DNA from: Bacteroidales bacterium
Lineage (GTDB): Bacteria > Bacteroidota > Bacteroidia > Bacteroidales > GWA2-32-17
DNA: 54,333 bases
Assembly: GCA_026417155.1 (NCBI GenBank)
Contig: JAOADU010000032.1
Location: forward strand, 1 to 54,333
Direction: 5' to 3'
The position numbers were made by a program, and so were the translations under genes. Positions 42,353 to 51,847 of the stretch are shown here, piece by piece. Each line of letters starts with the position of its first letter. The first letter of the stretch is position 1. Under the pieces are notes generated by a model that was not told the DNA's origin, searched no databases, and saw only the letters and a program-made list of their open reading frames with translations.

Positions 42353-43641
42353 ATATATTGTATTTTATTGAAAAGCTTTTCGAAATTTGTAAACGAAAAT
42401 AATATAAAAAGAAAAAATGGTAAAGCAGGAATTTTATACCTTACGATAGCTCCCAGCACAGGCGTTGTAACCCCTATAAGAATAAAAAGCATTATAGTAA
42501 ATGAAAAAGAAAATAACAACATAATATTAATTTGTCTTTTGGAAAAGTAAATAGAAGTTATAAACATCCATAAAAGTAATACTATATTTTCTAGTGAAGC
42601 TAACAAAGATAGAATATTATGAGCTTCCCATATAAATGGTCTGAATAGCGTGTTTATTAATGCTATGGGTGTCAATAGAGCAAATGAAATGATATTATCG
42701 TCTAGATAAGGTAAGTATATTTTACTACCAGCATTAAAAGCTTCGGACATGTTGATAAAATTGTGTTGCTTAATGGTAACTATCTCTGAAAAATTATATG
42801 GAATAAACCATTCTGAGTAAAAAAAGAATAAAAAACAGATTACATGAAAAATAAGAAACAAAAACGTTTTATTGAATTTTGGTGAGAACTTCGTTATAAA
42901 TATGTAAAAAGCACTTGGTAGCACCAATAAAAAAATATATATTTTACTTACCATTAAAAGTAACATAAAAATAATAAAACTAATCAAATATTTCCACTGT
43001 GCCTTGTTATACCATAAATTGAAATAGTATAAACTAAAGCCAAGTGAAAAGAACACTAATGATTCTTTTAAAATTGCCGATGACCAAAAAAGTGTTGATG
43101 GAAATAAGAATATAATATATGAAAATACTAAATGATGATTTAAGACATATTGAGAGAGAACTTTATAAATTGCAAATAATCCACAAAACGATAAAAAAAC
43201 AAAAAACAAAGCATGAATAAAATAATTATCAAAAGAAAACAAGGATAAGAAAGCATTTATTCTTATAAGCGTTTTATTTTCGTTTATAATTTCAAAATCG
43301 TAAGGTTTTATCCAAAAATTCATCTTTTGATAATAATTCCATAAATGTTTTTCATCTTCGTTTATTCCTGTTAACATTTTGATATAATCGGACGGATGCG
43401 AATAGATACTGCTGTATAATATTTTACCATCGTCGTAGTATTTAAAAATATCTGCATTTGTTCTATCGGTGTAGTAATGAGTGTAAATAAAGTACACAAT
43501 AAAAGACATTGCAACCTTTATCAAAAAAAGAAAGTAAAGTTGTTTTGTATTAAGATAAGTTCCCTTAAAAAATTTTAATTTAAAAATGAGCCACAAAGCA
43601 AAAGCCAACCATATTAGATACCACAAAATCTTTAATATCAT
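42334..43641 (-). CDS. Polytopic membrane protein, possibly GT-C-like glycosyltransferase
   Basis: A 435-residue protein with about ten hydrophobic segments. A loop after the second segment contains TDRTNADIFKYYDDGKILY, a polar, Asp-rich stretch, and SHPSDYIKML; a loop with acidic residues after the early helices is typical of GT-C membrane glycosyltransferases that use lipid-linked sugars, but I do not recognise a family. The segment FLFPSTLFWSSAILKESLVFF is also reminiscent of such proteins. It overlaps the neighbouring SDR gene by 19 and the OsmC gene by four bases, so it is embedded in the mre-rod operon, where cell-wall or surface-polymer roles are conceivable. Confidence 0.6.
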   Translation of the reverse strand: MILKILWYLIWLAFALWLIFKLKFFKGTYLNTKQLYFLFLIKVAMSFIVYFIYTHYYTDRTNADIFKYYDDGKILYSSIYSHPSDYIKMLTGINEDEKHLWNYYQKMNFWIKPYDFEIINENKTLIRINAFLSLFSFDNYFIHALFFVFLSFCGLFAIYKVLSQYVLNHHLVFSYIIFLFPSTLFWSSAILKESLVFFSLGFSLYYFNLWYNKAQWKYLISFIIFMLLLMVSKIYIFLLVLPSAFYIFITKFSPKFNKTFLFLIFHVICFLFFFYSEWFIPYNFSEIVTIKQHNFINMSEAFNAGSKIYLPYLDDNIISFALLTPIALINTLFRPFIWEAHNILSLLASLENIVLLLWMFITSIYFSKRQINIMLLFSFSFTIMLFILIGVTTPVLGAIVRYKIPALPFFLFILFSFTNFEKLFNKIQYIWKKLF

Positions 43642-44066
43642 TGTATTTCAAAAATTTCGTCGTTAAACTTAAGCTTTATTATTTTTTTTATGTCATTTGA
43701 TAAAGAAAGAGAAACAGGACAGTTACTTACTATCTGCGAAATTACCTGCTTTTGTTTTTTGGTATAATTTAAATTAGGAAAGTGTATATCTACATGAATT
43801 TCAGCAATTTTTCTTGGGTTAGCACTCATAATTTTAGTAACTTGTGCGGTTGCTCCATCAATATTATAATTAAAACTATCGGCAGCAATTCCCATAATAG
43901 TAAGCATACAAGAAGCAAAGGCAGTAGCAACAAGATCTGTTGGTGAAAAAAATTCGCCTTTACCTTTATTGTCTTTTGGGGCATCTGTTGTTATTTTGGT
44001 TCCCGATGCTAAATGAATAGCTTCGGTTCGCAAATTTCCTAAATAAATAATTTCAGAAGTAGCCAT
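43638..44066 (-). CDS. OsmC-family thiol peroxidase-like protein
   Basis: A 142-residue OsmC/Ohr-family protein. The two conserved cysteines are Cys 53 in TAFASCMLTI and Cys 116 in VSNCPVSLSL. Family members reduce organic hydroperoxides with dithiol partners. This one resembles the YhfA/OsmC-like branch more than Ohr, which has a slightly different second motif. It starts one base after the rodA stop, tying an oxidative-stress gene to the cell-elongation operon. Confidence 0.88.
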   Translation of the reverse strand: MATSEIIYLGNLRTEAIHLASGTKITTDAPKDNKGKGEFFSPTDLVATAFASCMLTIMGIAADSFNYNIDGATAQVTKIMSANPRKIAEIHVDIHFPNLNYTKKQKQVISQIVSNCPVSLSLSNDIKKIIKLKFNDEIFEIQ

Positions 44067-44067
44067 A

Positions 44068-45492
44068 TTAAGTTAAGTATTTAAAACGATCGACATCTAA
44101 TTTCAAGAAAATAAACAACAAGATTGTAAATGCCCATAAAGAGCTTCCACCGTAACTAAAAAATGGTAATGGTATTCCAATTACTGGAACAATGCCAATG
44201 GTCATTCCTATATTTATTACGAAATGAAAAAATAATATTGAAACTACACCATATCCATAAATTCTGCTAAATGCTAACCGCTGTCGTTCGGCTAAAAATA
44301 TCAACCGTATTAGTAATGCCACATATAGCAAAAGTAATAAAACGCTTCCCACAAAACCATGTTCTTCGCCCACTGTACAAAAAATAAAATCGGTACTTTG
44401 TTCGGGAACAAAATTATATTTTGTTTGCGTGCCTTGCAAAAAACCTTTGCCCCAAAATCCACCTGATCCTATTGCAATTTTCGATTGATTGACATTGTAT
44501 CCTGTACCTTTAGGATCGCTCGACTTGCCAAGTAGTTCGTTAATTCTAGCTTGTTGATGTGGTTTTAATATATGATTGAAAATATAGTCGACGGTGAAGG
44601 TAAATGCTATGCTTGATAGTAAAAATATTGCAATAATGCTTGCATACTTAATTTTTTTCAGAATACCAAGCAAAAAAGAAAGTACAGAGAAAGTTATAGC
44701 TACGCTAATTATGAAATAATCGGTTAACCATGAAAAATTAAAACCTTTCATTAACAGATAAAATATTAAATATATCCCAATTAATATGGCAATGGAACCT
44801 AAAACAAAAGTTAATTGTCCGTTAACTAAAGCAAATATTATTATTGAAAGTATGAGTAAAGAATAAATAATGGTTTCTTGTGAAACCATTAAAGAAGTGA
44901 TAAACAAAACAATAGAAATAACGGACAAAAACATCACATAAGGTGTTAAACCTTCTCTGTAAAGCATAAAAATAAATGATGTAAAAACAATAGCAGTTCC
45001 AGTATCGTGTTGCATAAAAACGACAAGCATGGGGGTTAAAATGAATAAAGTTAAAATAATAAGATTGCGGGGTTTATGTATTTTAAAATTATATGAACTC
45101 ATAAATTTAGCCAAAGTCAAGCAGACAGCAAATTTTAAAAACTCAGATGGTTGAATTCTTACCCAGCCAATTACAAACCAAGCTTTTTGCCCGTTAATTT
45201 CTGTTCCTATTAATAACACAAGAATTGTTAAAACTAAAATTAAAAAAAATATAGGATAGGCAAAGATTTGATAAACACTACTATCGGTAAATAAGATTAT
45301 TATAGCAATGATTATGGACGATAAAATCCATATAAGTTGTTTACCGTACTGTTGAGAAATGTCGAATATTGAACGATGTTCTTCATTGTAAACAGCTGCA
45401 AAAATATTAAACCAACCAAGAATAATTAAAAGCAAATATAATCCAACTGTCCACCAATCAATTGTTTTTGATATGTTTATATTTCGTTGCAT
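44068..45492 (-). CDS. rodA: Rod-shape peptidoglycan polymerase RodA (SEDS family)
   Basis: A 474-residue polytopic membrane protein of the SEDS family. Marks are GSEINGQKAWF-like GTEINGQKAWFVIGWVRIQPSEF, VFMQHDTGTAIVF with the conserved acidic residue, GKGFLQGTQTKYNFVPEQSTDFIF, EEHGFVGS, and PLPFFSYGGSS near the end. It polymerises glycan from lipid II and works with PBP2. An extra stretch of hydrophobic sequence in the middle makes it somewhat longer than the typical 370-420. One-base overlap with mrdA upstream. Confidence 0.97.
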   Translation of the reverse strand: MQRNINISKTIDWWTVGLYLLLIILGWFNIFAAVYNEEHRSIFDISQQYGKQLIWILSSIIIAIIILFTDSSVYQIFAYPIFFLILVLTILVLLIGTEINGQKAWFVIGWVRIQPSEFLKFAVCLTLAKFMSSYNFKIHKPRNLIILTLFILTPMLVVFMQHDTGTAIVFTSFIFMLYREGLTPYVMFLSVISIVLFITSLMVSQETIIYSLLILSIIIFALVNGQLTFVLGSIAILIGIYLIFYLLMKGFNFSWLTDYFIISVAITFSVLSFLLGILKKIKYASIIAIFLLSSIAFTFTVDYIFNHILKPHQQARINELLGKSSDPKGTGYNVNQSKIAIGSGGFWGKGFLQGTQTKYNFVPEQSTDFIFCTVGEEHGFVGSVLLLLLYVALLIRLIFLAERQRLAFSRIYGYGVVSILFFHFVINIGMTIGIVPVIGIPLPFFSYGGSSLWAFTILLFIFLKLDVDRFKYLT

Positions 45493-47306
45493 TAATTTTT
45501 AATTAAGTTAGCATCTAAAATATATTTTTCCAAATCAGTTCTTTTAATTTTTCGTTTAATGTATTTTTCTATCATAAGACTGGCAATAGGTGCTGCATAT
45601 GTTGCACCAAAGCCAGCGTTTTCGACAAATACAGCAATGGCAATTTTCGGATTTTCTTTGGGTGCAAATGCAATAAAGATGGAATGATCTTTTCCATGAG
45701 GGTTTTGGGCTGTTCCAGTTTTTCCGCATACAGTAATGCTATCTATACGAGCAATTCGAGCTGTACCAGCTTTCACAACTTGTTCCATGCCGTCTACTAT
45801 TGGTTCAAAATGCTTTGGATCTATTAAAGTATAATTCTTTGTTTTAAATTTTGAATTATCCCACTTTACATCATGAATTTCTTTAACAACGTGAGGTATA
45901 TAATAATAACCTTTGTTTGCCAAGATGCATGCATAGTTAGCCAATTGTAAGGGAGTGATACCTAATTCGCCTTGTCCTATAGATAGCGATATAATGGTTA
46001 ATGGTTTCCATCTATTTTTACCAAAGTATTTATTGTAATATAAATTTGTTGGGACATTGCCTTTTAATTCGTACGATAAATCTGTACCTAACGTTGTTCC
46101 AAAACCAAATGATGTTACATATTCACGCCATTTAAGAAAAGCCTCTTCAGTATTTTTATATTTTTTGTTATTGAGTATTTTTATAAAAACATTGCAATAG
46201 TAAGCATTACATGAATGTTGAACAGATGAAATTAAGTCTAAAGGACTGGGATGTGGGTGGCATCCTACGTGAATATTTCCCATTGCAAAACCACGACTGC
46301 ATGAAAATGACGATTGTGTATTTATTACTCCTTCTTGTAATCCGATAAGGCCATTAACCATTTTAAATGTACTACCAGGTGGATATTTTGCCATTAGTGC
46401 TCTGTTAAATAAAGGTTTCAGAGTATCTTTTAACAGAAGTTGATAATTTTTTGCTCTTTTTCTTCCCACAAGTAATGAAGGATCGTAAGACGGAGAAGAA
46501 ATTAAAGCCAAAATTTCACCACTTTGAGGATCAATTGCGACGATACTGCCTTTTTTGTTTCGCATCAAGCGTTCGCCATATTGTTGAAGTTCTAAATCAA
46601 TGGTTGTTGTTATGTTATAACCAGGAACAGCAGCAGTATCATATTTTCCGTCGGCAAAGTTTCCAACAATTTTATTGTGTACATCTACTAAATAAATGCT
46701 AACACCCTTTTTTCCGCGTAAGTATTCTTCGTATGTTTTTTCAATTCCGCTTATGCCAACATAATCGCCCATTTTGTAATATGGGTTTTGTTTAATAAAT
46801 GCGTCATCCACTTCGCCAACATAACCAAGCAAGTGAGATGCAACAGGTTGTGGATATTTTCGTAATGTTCTTGATTGCAAGAAAAATCCACTGAATTTAT
46901 ATATTTTTTCTTTTAAAATTGCTGTGGTTTGCAACGATAATTGCGGTATAACAATCGATGGTTTATATTTAGAATACATTTTAGCTCTTTTAAGAATTAG
47001 TCGCAATAATTCGGGTTCTATTTCAAGAATATGACACAAATCGAGTGTATCGAATTCTTTTGTTTGCATAGGTATAACCATAAGATCGTATGCAGGTTCG
47101 TTGTAAACAAGAATTTTTCCATATCGGTCAAAAATGACACCTCGGGCAGGGTATTTAGTTATTCGTCGTTGTGAGTTATTTTGAGCCGAATATTTATATG
47201 AATCATCTATGATTTGCATGTAAAACAGTCGAGCAACGAAAACAAATAAGGTAAGAAGAATTAGCGTGATAATAACGTATTTCCTTTGTACGTATGGATT
47301 TGTCAT
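45492..47306 (-). CDS. mrdA: Penicillin-binding protein 2
   Basis: A 604-residue class B PBP, the elongation transpeptidase paired with RodA. After one membrane anchor (residues about 11-30) comes the pedestal with YPARGVIFDRYGKILVYN and GISGIEKTYE; the transpeptidase domain carries PGSTFKMVNG (SxxK), SCNAYYC (SxN) and GKTGTAQNP (KTG). All catalytic motifs are intact. It overlaps mreD by four bases upstream and rodA by one base downstream. Confidence 0.97.
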   Translation of the reverse strand: MTNPYVQRKYVIITLILLTLFVFVARLFYMQIIDDSYKYSAQNNSQRRITKYPARGVIFDRYGKILVYNEPAYDLMVIPMQTKEFDTLDLCHILEIEPELLRLILKRAKMYSKYKPSIVIPQLSLQTTAILKEKIYKFSGFFLQSRTLRKYPQPVASHLLGYVGEVDDAFIKQNPYYKMGDYVGISGIEKTYEEYLRGKKGVSIYLVDVHNKIVGNFADGKYDTAAVPGYNITTTIDLELQQYGERLMRNKKGSIVAIDPQSGEILALISSPSYDPSLLVGRKRAKNYQLLLKDTLKPLFNRALMAKYPPGSTFKMVNGLIGLQEGVINTQSSFSCSRGFAMGNIHVGCHPHPSPLDLISSVQHSCNAYYCNVFIKILNNKKYKNTEEAFLKWREYVTSFGFGTTLGTDLSYELKGNVPTNLYYNKYFGKNRWKPLTIISLSIGQGELGITPLQLANYACILANKGYYYIPHVVKEIHDVKWDNSKFKTKNYTLIDPKHFEPIVDGMEQVVKAGTARIARIDSITVCGKTGTAQNPHGKDHSIFIAFAPKENPKIAIAVFVENAGFGATYAAPIASLMIEKYIKRKIKRTDLEKYILDANLIKN

Positions 47307-47821
47307 TTCTTGTTTAAGGGTTTATTGAAAAATAATTGAAATAAAGTCATAAGAAATACAGATAAACATGAACTAACAATAGTTTTTAATAATACAAATC
47401 CGAAATGTGTGAAATTAAATTTTTCTAACCAAAACAATGCAGAATGATGTACGAATGAAACTGATAATGAATATTTTATCCACCATGATAAATCGTAAAA
47501 TTCTAAAGTTGGCTGAGAATTTTTCTGGTATTCATCAATAGGAGCAAAAAGCTGTAAAATGTAAGGACGTAAGAATGATATAAATGTTGTTGCAGCTGCA
47601 TGTATAGCTATAGATCCTGTAAATAAATCAACTAAAAAACCAATTAAAAAACCCAACAGAGTTAGAAGCCATTTGGGAGTTTGAAATGGCAACAATAAAA
47701 TAAAGTAAATGTAAATATAAGGATTGACGACATTAAAAAAAAGAATATTATTGATCACGTAAACTTGTAGCAGTATAAGTAATATAAAGCGAATGATATG
47801 ATTTTCAATTCTATTGTTCAT
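47303..47821 (-). CDS. mreD: Rod shape-determining protein MreD
   Basis: A 172-residue membrane protein with about five or six hydrophobic segments and the family-like LLPFQTPKWLLTLLGFLIGFLVDLFTGSIAIHA. It belongs between mreC and mrdA as is standard in rod operons. MreD sequence is poorly conserved, so the assignment rests on position, length and topology. Overlaps mreC by 11 bases. Confidence 0.9.
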   Translation of the reverse strand: MNNRIENHIIRFILLILLQVYVINNILFFNVVNPYIYIYFILLLPFQTPKWLLTLLGFLIGFLVDLFTGSIAIHAAATTFISFLRPYILQLFAPIDEYQKNSQPTLEFYDLSWWIKYSLSVSFVHHSALFWLEKFNFTHFGFVLLKTIVSSCLSVFLMTLFQLFFNKPLNKK

Positions 47822-48626
47822 TCTTTAATCGTTGCTCTAGTGTTTTAAATTCTAGGCTATGTTTGTTTCTAACTATATACACGTATTTAATTTTTCTGAA
47901 ATCAGTAAACAATTTTACTACGATGTTATAGAAGTCGTTGCCTTCGTTATAGTCGAAACTGGAAATTGTTCCAATTTCAATTCCTTCTGGAAAAATAGTT
48001 GAGAAACCACTGGTAATTACAGTATCTCCGATTTTTAATTTAACATGATAAGGAATATCTGCCAAGTTAATTTGAGTTGAATTTTTTCCATCCCAAATGG
48101 TTGTTCCAAAATAATCATTAGTTTTTATTCTTGCACTTACATGAGCATTTACATTTATGATGGGCAATACCGTTGCAAAATTCTCTGAAACATCTTTTAC
48201 AATACCAACAACACCATTAGGCGAAATTACTCCCATATCGGGCAAAATGCTATCTTTACTTCCTTTATCAATTACTAAATAATTATTTGCCGTATTTATA
48301 TTTGCATACACCACTTTAGCAGGTATAAAGTCGTTTATGTTATCCTTTTTGATGCGAACAGTATCATTTATAGTGTATTGATTAATGATGGTTCTTAATT
48401 TTGCATTTTCTTCAGCTAATTTTACATTTTCTTCAACGGTACCTATGTATTTGGTAACTGAAAAAACTAATTGGTGGATGCTTCCAGTAAATTCTTTAAA
48501 AAAATTAAAACTAATATTATGTTGATAATCGTTATATCGAATAGTTAGTAAAATACAAAGAAATTCTAAGGATAAGAATAATATAATGTTGTGTTGTCGG
48601 ATAAAAAATCTAAGTAAAGCTCTCAT
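47811..48626 (-). CDS. mreC: Rod shape-determining protein MreC
   Basis: A 271-residue bitopic protein: short cytoplasmic N-terminus, one membrane segment (residues about 14-30), a coiled coil around EENVKLAEENAKLRTIINQY, then the beta-rich periplasmic domain with VVGIVKDVSENFATVLPIINVNAHVSARI and GDTVITSGFSTIFPEGIEIGTI. It activates PBP2-RodA in the periplasm. It begins 17 bases after mreB. Confidence 0.96.
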   Translation of the reverse strand: MRALLRFFIRQHNIILFLSLEFLCILLTIRYNDYQHNISFNFFKEFTGSIHQLVFSVTKYIGTVEENVKLAEENAKLRTIINQYTINDTVRIKKDNINDFIPAKVVYANINTANNYLVIDKGSKDSILPDMGVISPNGVVGIVKDVSENFATVLPIINVNAHVSARIKTNDYFGTTIWDGKNSTQINLADIPYHVKLKIGDTVITSGFSTIFPEGIEIGTISSFDYNEGNDFYNIVVKLFTDFRKIKYVYIVRNKHSLEFKTLEQRLKNEQ

Positions 48627-48643
48627 ACGATAAATGTTAAAAA

Positions 48644-49669
48644 TTATCGCATGAGCATAGATTGAAATCGGTTAATATTTTTTAATACGGTAGTAGTACC
48701 TCTGGCTACGGCATGTAAAGGATCTTCGGCAACAACAAATTTAAGAGCAAACTTTTGGCTGAGTCTTTTATCTAACCCTCTAATAAGCGAACCGCCACCG
48801 GCTAAATAAATGCAACTATTAGTAATGTCTCTATACAACTCGGCGGGGGTTTCTTCTAATACAGTTTGTATGGCACTTTCAATACGAGTAATGCTTTTAT
48901 CTAAACAATGGGCAATTTCCTGATAAGAAACAGGCACTTCACGTGGCGAGGAGTCGGATATACTGGGTCCCTTAACAATATAGTCGGAAGGTGGATCGTC
49001 TAAGTCAGTAATAGCTGCACCTACATTGATTTTAATTTCTTCGGCAGTGCGTTCACCAACTTTCATTCCATGCTGACTACGCATGTATTCCATAATATCG
49101 GCAGTAAAAACATCACCCGCAACACGTATGGATTTGTTACAAACAATACCAGCAAGTGAAATTACAGCAATTTCTGTTGTTCCACCACCAATGTCAACAA
49201 CAACATTACCTTCGGGGGCTTCAACGTCTAATCCAATACCTATTGCAGCTGCCATAGGTTCATAAATCATATAAACTTCGCGTGCTCCAGCGTGTTCTGA
49301 CGAATCTCTTACAGCTCGAATTTCAACTTCTGTACTACCCGAAGGGATAGCAATCACAAGCTTTAGTGAGGGTGATAAAAAGCGACGTCGAGGGTTAATT
49401 TTACGAATAAATTCTCGCAACATAAGTTCCGCAGCGTGGAAGTCGGCGATAACTCCATCTTTTAATGGACGAATAGTTTTAATATTGGCATGAGTTTTAC
49501 CATGCATTTGTCGAGCTTCATGACCAACAGCAATTACCTTTTTTGTGTCATTATCTATTGCTATTATAGAAGGCTCATCAATAACGATTTTGTCGTTATG
49601 TGTAATTATTGTATTGGCAGTACCTAAATCAATAGCAAGCTCTTGATTAAAATATGAAAAAAGTCCCAT
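48644..49669 (-). CDS. mreB: Rod shape-determining protein MreB
   Basis: A 341-residue bacterial actin. Phosphate-1 motif IDLGTANT, VVDIGGGTTEIAV (phosphate 2), and LAGGGSLIRGLD (adenosine) are intact, and the amphipathic N-terminus MGLFSYFNQEL precedes. It polymerises on the inner face of the membrane and directs the elongation complex. First gene of the rod operon, with a TATATTTG promoter box upstream. Confidence 0.99.
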   Translation of the reverse strand: MGLFSYFNQELAIDLGTANTIITHNDKIVIDEPSIIAIDNDTKKVIAVGHEARQMHGKTHANIKTIRPLKDGVIADFHAAELMLREFIRKINPRRRFLSPSLKLVIAIPSGSTEVEIRAVRDSSEHAGAREVYMIYEPMAAAIGIGLDVEAPEGNVVVDIGGGTTEIAVISLAGIVCNKSIRVAGDVFTADIMEYMRSQHGMKVGERTAEEIKINVGAAITDLDDPPSDYIVKGPSISDSSPREVPVSYQEIAHCLDKSITRIESAIQTVLEETPAELYRDITNSCIYLAGGGSLIRGLDKRLSQKFALKFVVAEDPLHAVARGTTTVLKNINRFQSMLMR

Positions 49670-49692
49670 AATTTTCCGATTATGTTAAAAGG

Positions 49693-49700
49693 CAAATATA
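49693..49700 (-). promoter_or_regulatory. -7 element of the mreB operon
   Basis: TATATTTG on the minus strand; transcript start near 49686, about 17 bases before mreB. No clear TTTG at the ideal distance. Confidence 0.5.
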
Positions 49701-49718
49701 ATATTTAATTTTCAAACA

Positions 49719-51236
49719 TTAATGCTTAAAATGTCGAATTCCTGTAAAAATCATAGATAAATTATTAACATTGCAAAATTCAATAGATTCGTTGTCTCTG
49801 ATACTTCCACCTGGCTGAATAAATGATATAATGCCAGCATTTGATGCAATTTCTACACTGTCTTTAAAAGGGAAAAAAGCATCGCTTGCTAAAACTGCTC
49901 CATGAAGATCGAATTGATGCGATTTCGCTTTTTCAATGGCTTGTTTTACTGCATCTACACGCGAAGTTTGACCAATTCCATTTCCCAATAATTGTTTATT
50001 TTTTACAATAACAATAGCATTACTTTTAGTATGTTTTACAATTTTATTAGCAAACAATAAATCTGATAATTCATTGTCTGAAGGTTGTTTATTTGTAACT
50101 ATTTTAAATGTTTCATTATATTGTTTATATAAATTATTTTCTTGTATTAACATCCCATTTAATGCTTTCTTAATAATGAATTTAGGTGGTTGCCAATTTA
50201 TTACCCGTAATATTATTCGTTTTGTTTTAGCGCTTAGTATTTTAATTGCATCTTGTTCGAAATAGGGAGCGATGAGAATTTCAAAAAATAACGAATTTAT
50301 TTCTTGAGCTATATCAACAGTTATAGGGAAATTAGTTATGATAATACCACCAAATGCACTTTGAGGATCGGCTTCGAATGCTTTTTTCCACGCTAAAAGA
50401 GGCGAGGAATGAGATGCAACTCCACAGGCGTTGGTATGTTTGATAATTGCAGCAGTTGGTTCATCGAATTCGCTAATTAAGTGCATGGCAGCGTCTATAT
50501 CGAGAATATTGTTGTAAGAAATTTCCTGTCCTTGTATTTTTTCGAACAAATCAGAAAAATTGCCTAAAAACCAACCTTGCTGATGTGGATTTTCGCCATA
50601 TCGAAGTTTATGAATAGGGGATAACGTTATATCGAAGTTGGGTATTTGTTGAAAATAAGAATAAATAGAATAATCATACAATGTAGTGATTTCAAATGCT
50701 TTAGCAGCCATTGCTTTTCTATGTTCAATTGTTGAATTTGCACCGTATTGCTCTAAAAGGTTTATCAAAAAATCGTATTGTTTTTGTGAAGGTATTACCA
50801 GTACATCTTTATAGTTTTTTGCAGCAGCACGAATAAGACTTATTCCTCCTATATCAATTTTTTCAATTATTTCATTTTCATCAGTTGTTTGCTGTAATGT
50901 TTTATCGAAAGGGTATAGGTCTACAATTACGAGATCTATTTGAGGTATATGAAATTGCTGACAGTCGAGTAAATCATTTTCAGCGTTTCTTTTAAACAAG
51001 ATACCACCCATAATTGCAGGATGTAGAGTTTTAACTCTGCCACCGAATAAAGACGGATATTGGGTTATTGTTTCAACTGAGGTAGCTTTATAACCTAATT
51101 GCTCGATATATTGTTTTGTTCCACCTGTTGAAATAATTTGAACTCCCAGATCGGTTAATTTCTTAATTATTACATCGATACCGTCTTTATGAAAAACCGA
51201 AATTAATGCGTTTTTGATAGGTAATACGTTTTCCAT
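49719..51236 (-). CDS. purH: Bifunctional AICAR transformylase/IMP cyclohydrolase
   Basis: A 505-residue enzyme for the last two steps of IMP synthesis. The N-terminal IMP cyclohydrolase (MGS-like) part has NALISVFHKDGIDVI, ISTGGTKQYIEQLG and GGRVKTLHPAIMGGIL; the transformylase part has LRYGENPHQQGW, IIKHTNACGVASH with the catalytic Lys-His and DAFFPFKDSVE, and ends in GIRHFKH. The ATG at 51236 is preferred over the TTG at 51251, which overlaps the YjbQ coding end. It follows YjbQ directly on the same strand. Confidence 0.97.
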   Translation of the reverse strand: MENVLPIKNALISVFHKDGIDVIIKKLTDLGVQIISTGGTKQYIEQLGYKATSVETITQYPSLFGGRVKTLHPAIMGGILFKRNAENDLLDCQQFHIPQIDLVIVDLYPFDKTLQQTTDENEIIEKIDIGGISLIRAAAKNYKDVLVIPSQKQYDFLINLLEQYGANSTIEHRKAMAAKAFEITTLYDYSIYSYFQQIPNFDITLSPIHKLRYGENPHQQGWFLGNFSDLFEKIQGQEISYNNILDIDAAMHLISEFDEPTAAIIKHTNACGVASHSSPLLAWKKAFEADPQSAFGGIIITNFPITVDIAQEINSLFFEILIAPYFEQDAIKILSAKTKRIILRVINWQPPKFIIKKALNGMLIQENNLYKQYNETFKIVTNKQPSDNELSDLLFANKIVKHTKSNAIVIVKNKQLLGNGIGQTSRVDAVKQAIEKAKSHQFDLHGAVLASDAFFPFKDSVEIASNAGIISFIQPGGSIRDNESIEFCNVNNLSMIFTGIRHFKH

Positions 51237-51240
51237 AATT

Positions 51241-51657
51241 TTATTCTCCAATAATTTTAACTAGTACTCTTTTTTTTCGTTTTCCGTCGAATTCGCCATA
51301 AAAAATTTGCTCCCATGGTCCGAAATCAAGTTTTCCTTGTGTAATAGCTACAACCACCTCTCTTCCCATAATAGTTCGTTTCAAATGTGCATCGGCATTA
51401 TCTTCGAAACCATTATGTTTGTATTGAGAATAGGGCTTTTCGGGAGCAATTTTTTCAAGCCAAACTTCAAAATCGTGATGAAGGCCACTTTCGTCGTCGT
51501 TAATAAAAACACTTGCAGTTATATGCATAGCATTTACAAGGCATAAGCCTTCTTTTATACCGCTTTCTTTTACACACGCTTCAACAATTGGAGTAATGTT
51601 GATAAATTCTCTACGGTTTTTCGTTTCAAACCACAACTCTTTACGGTAACTTTTCAT
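51241..51657 (-). CDS. YjbQ family protein (UPF0047)
   Basis: A 138-residue protein of the YjbQ/UPF0047 family. Typical marks are [23 protein letters not shown], with histidines that bind a metal, and [16 protein letters not shown] near the end. Family members have been given a secondary thiamine-phosphate synthase activity, but the physiological role is unsettled. It lies immediately upstream of purH. The gap 51658-51847 behind it holds no gene; a weak TATTTTCG near 51682-51675 could be its -7 box. Confidence 0.92.
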   Translation of the reverse strand: MKSYRKELWFETKNRREFINITPIVEACVKESGIKEGLCLVNAMHITASVFINDDESGLHHDFEVWLEKIAPEKPYSQYKHNGFEDNADAHLKRTIMGREVVVAITQGKLDFGPWEQIFYGEFDGKRKKRVLVKIIGE

Positions 51658-51847
51658 AGCTTAAAATTTGCAAGCGAAAATACTAAAAACAATTTGGAAA
51701 AAAGAATTTAAGGGATGGTTAACCAATGGATAGATTTATAATATGTTTTCTACATCTGTTTATATGTTTGCTAGCATAAAGAACTTAGCAAAATAATTAA
51801 TTTTCAATGAATTAAGAATTTCTTTATGTTACTTTCAGCAATGATAC

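Noticed and set aside
51658-51847. Possible small gene or RNA between YjbQ and the T9SS protein
   Set aside because: No credible start, motif or strong hairpin could be seen in these 190 bases.
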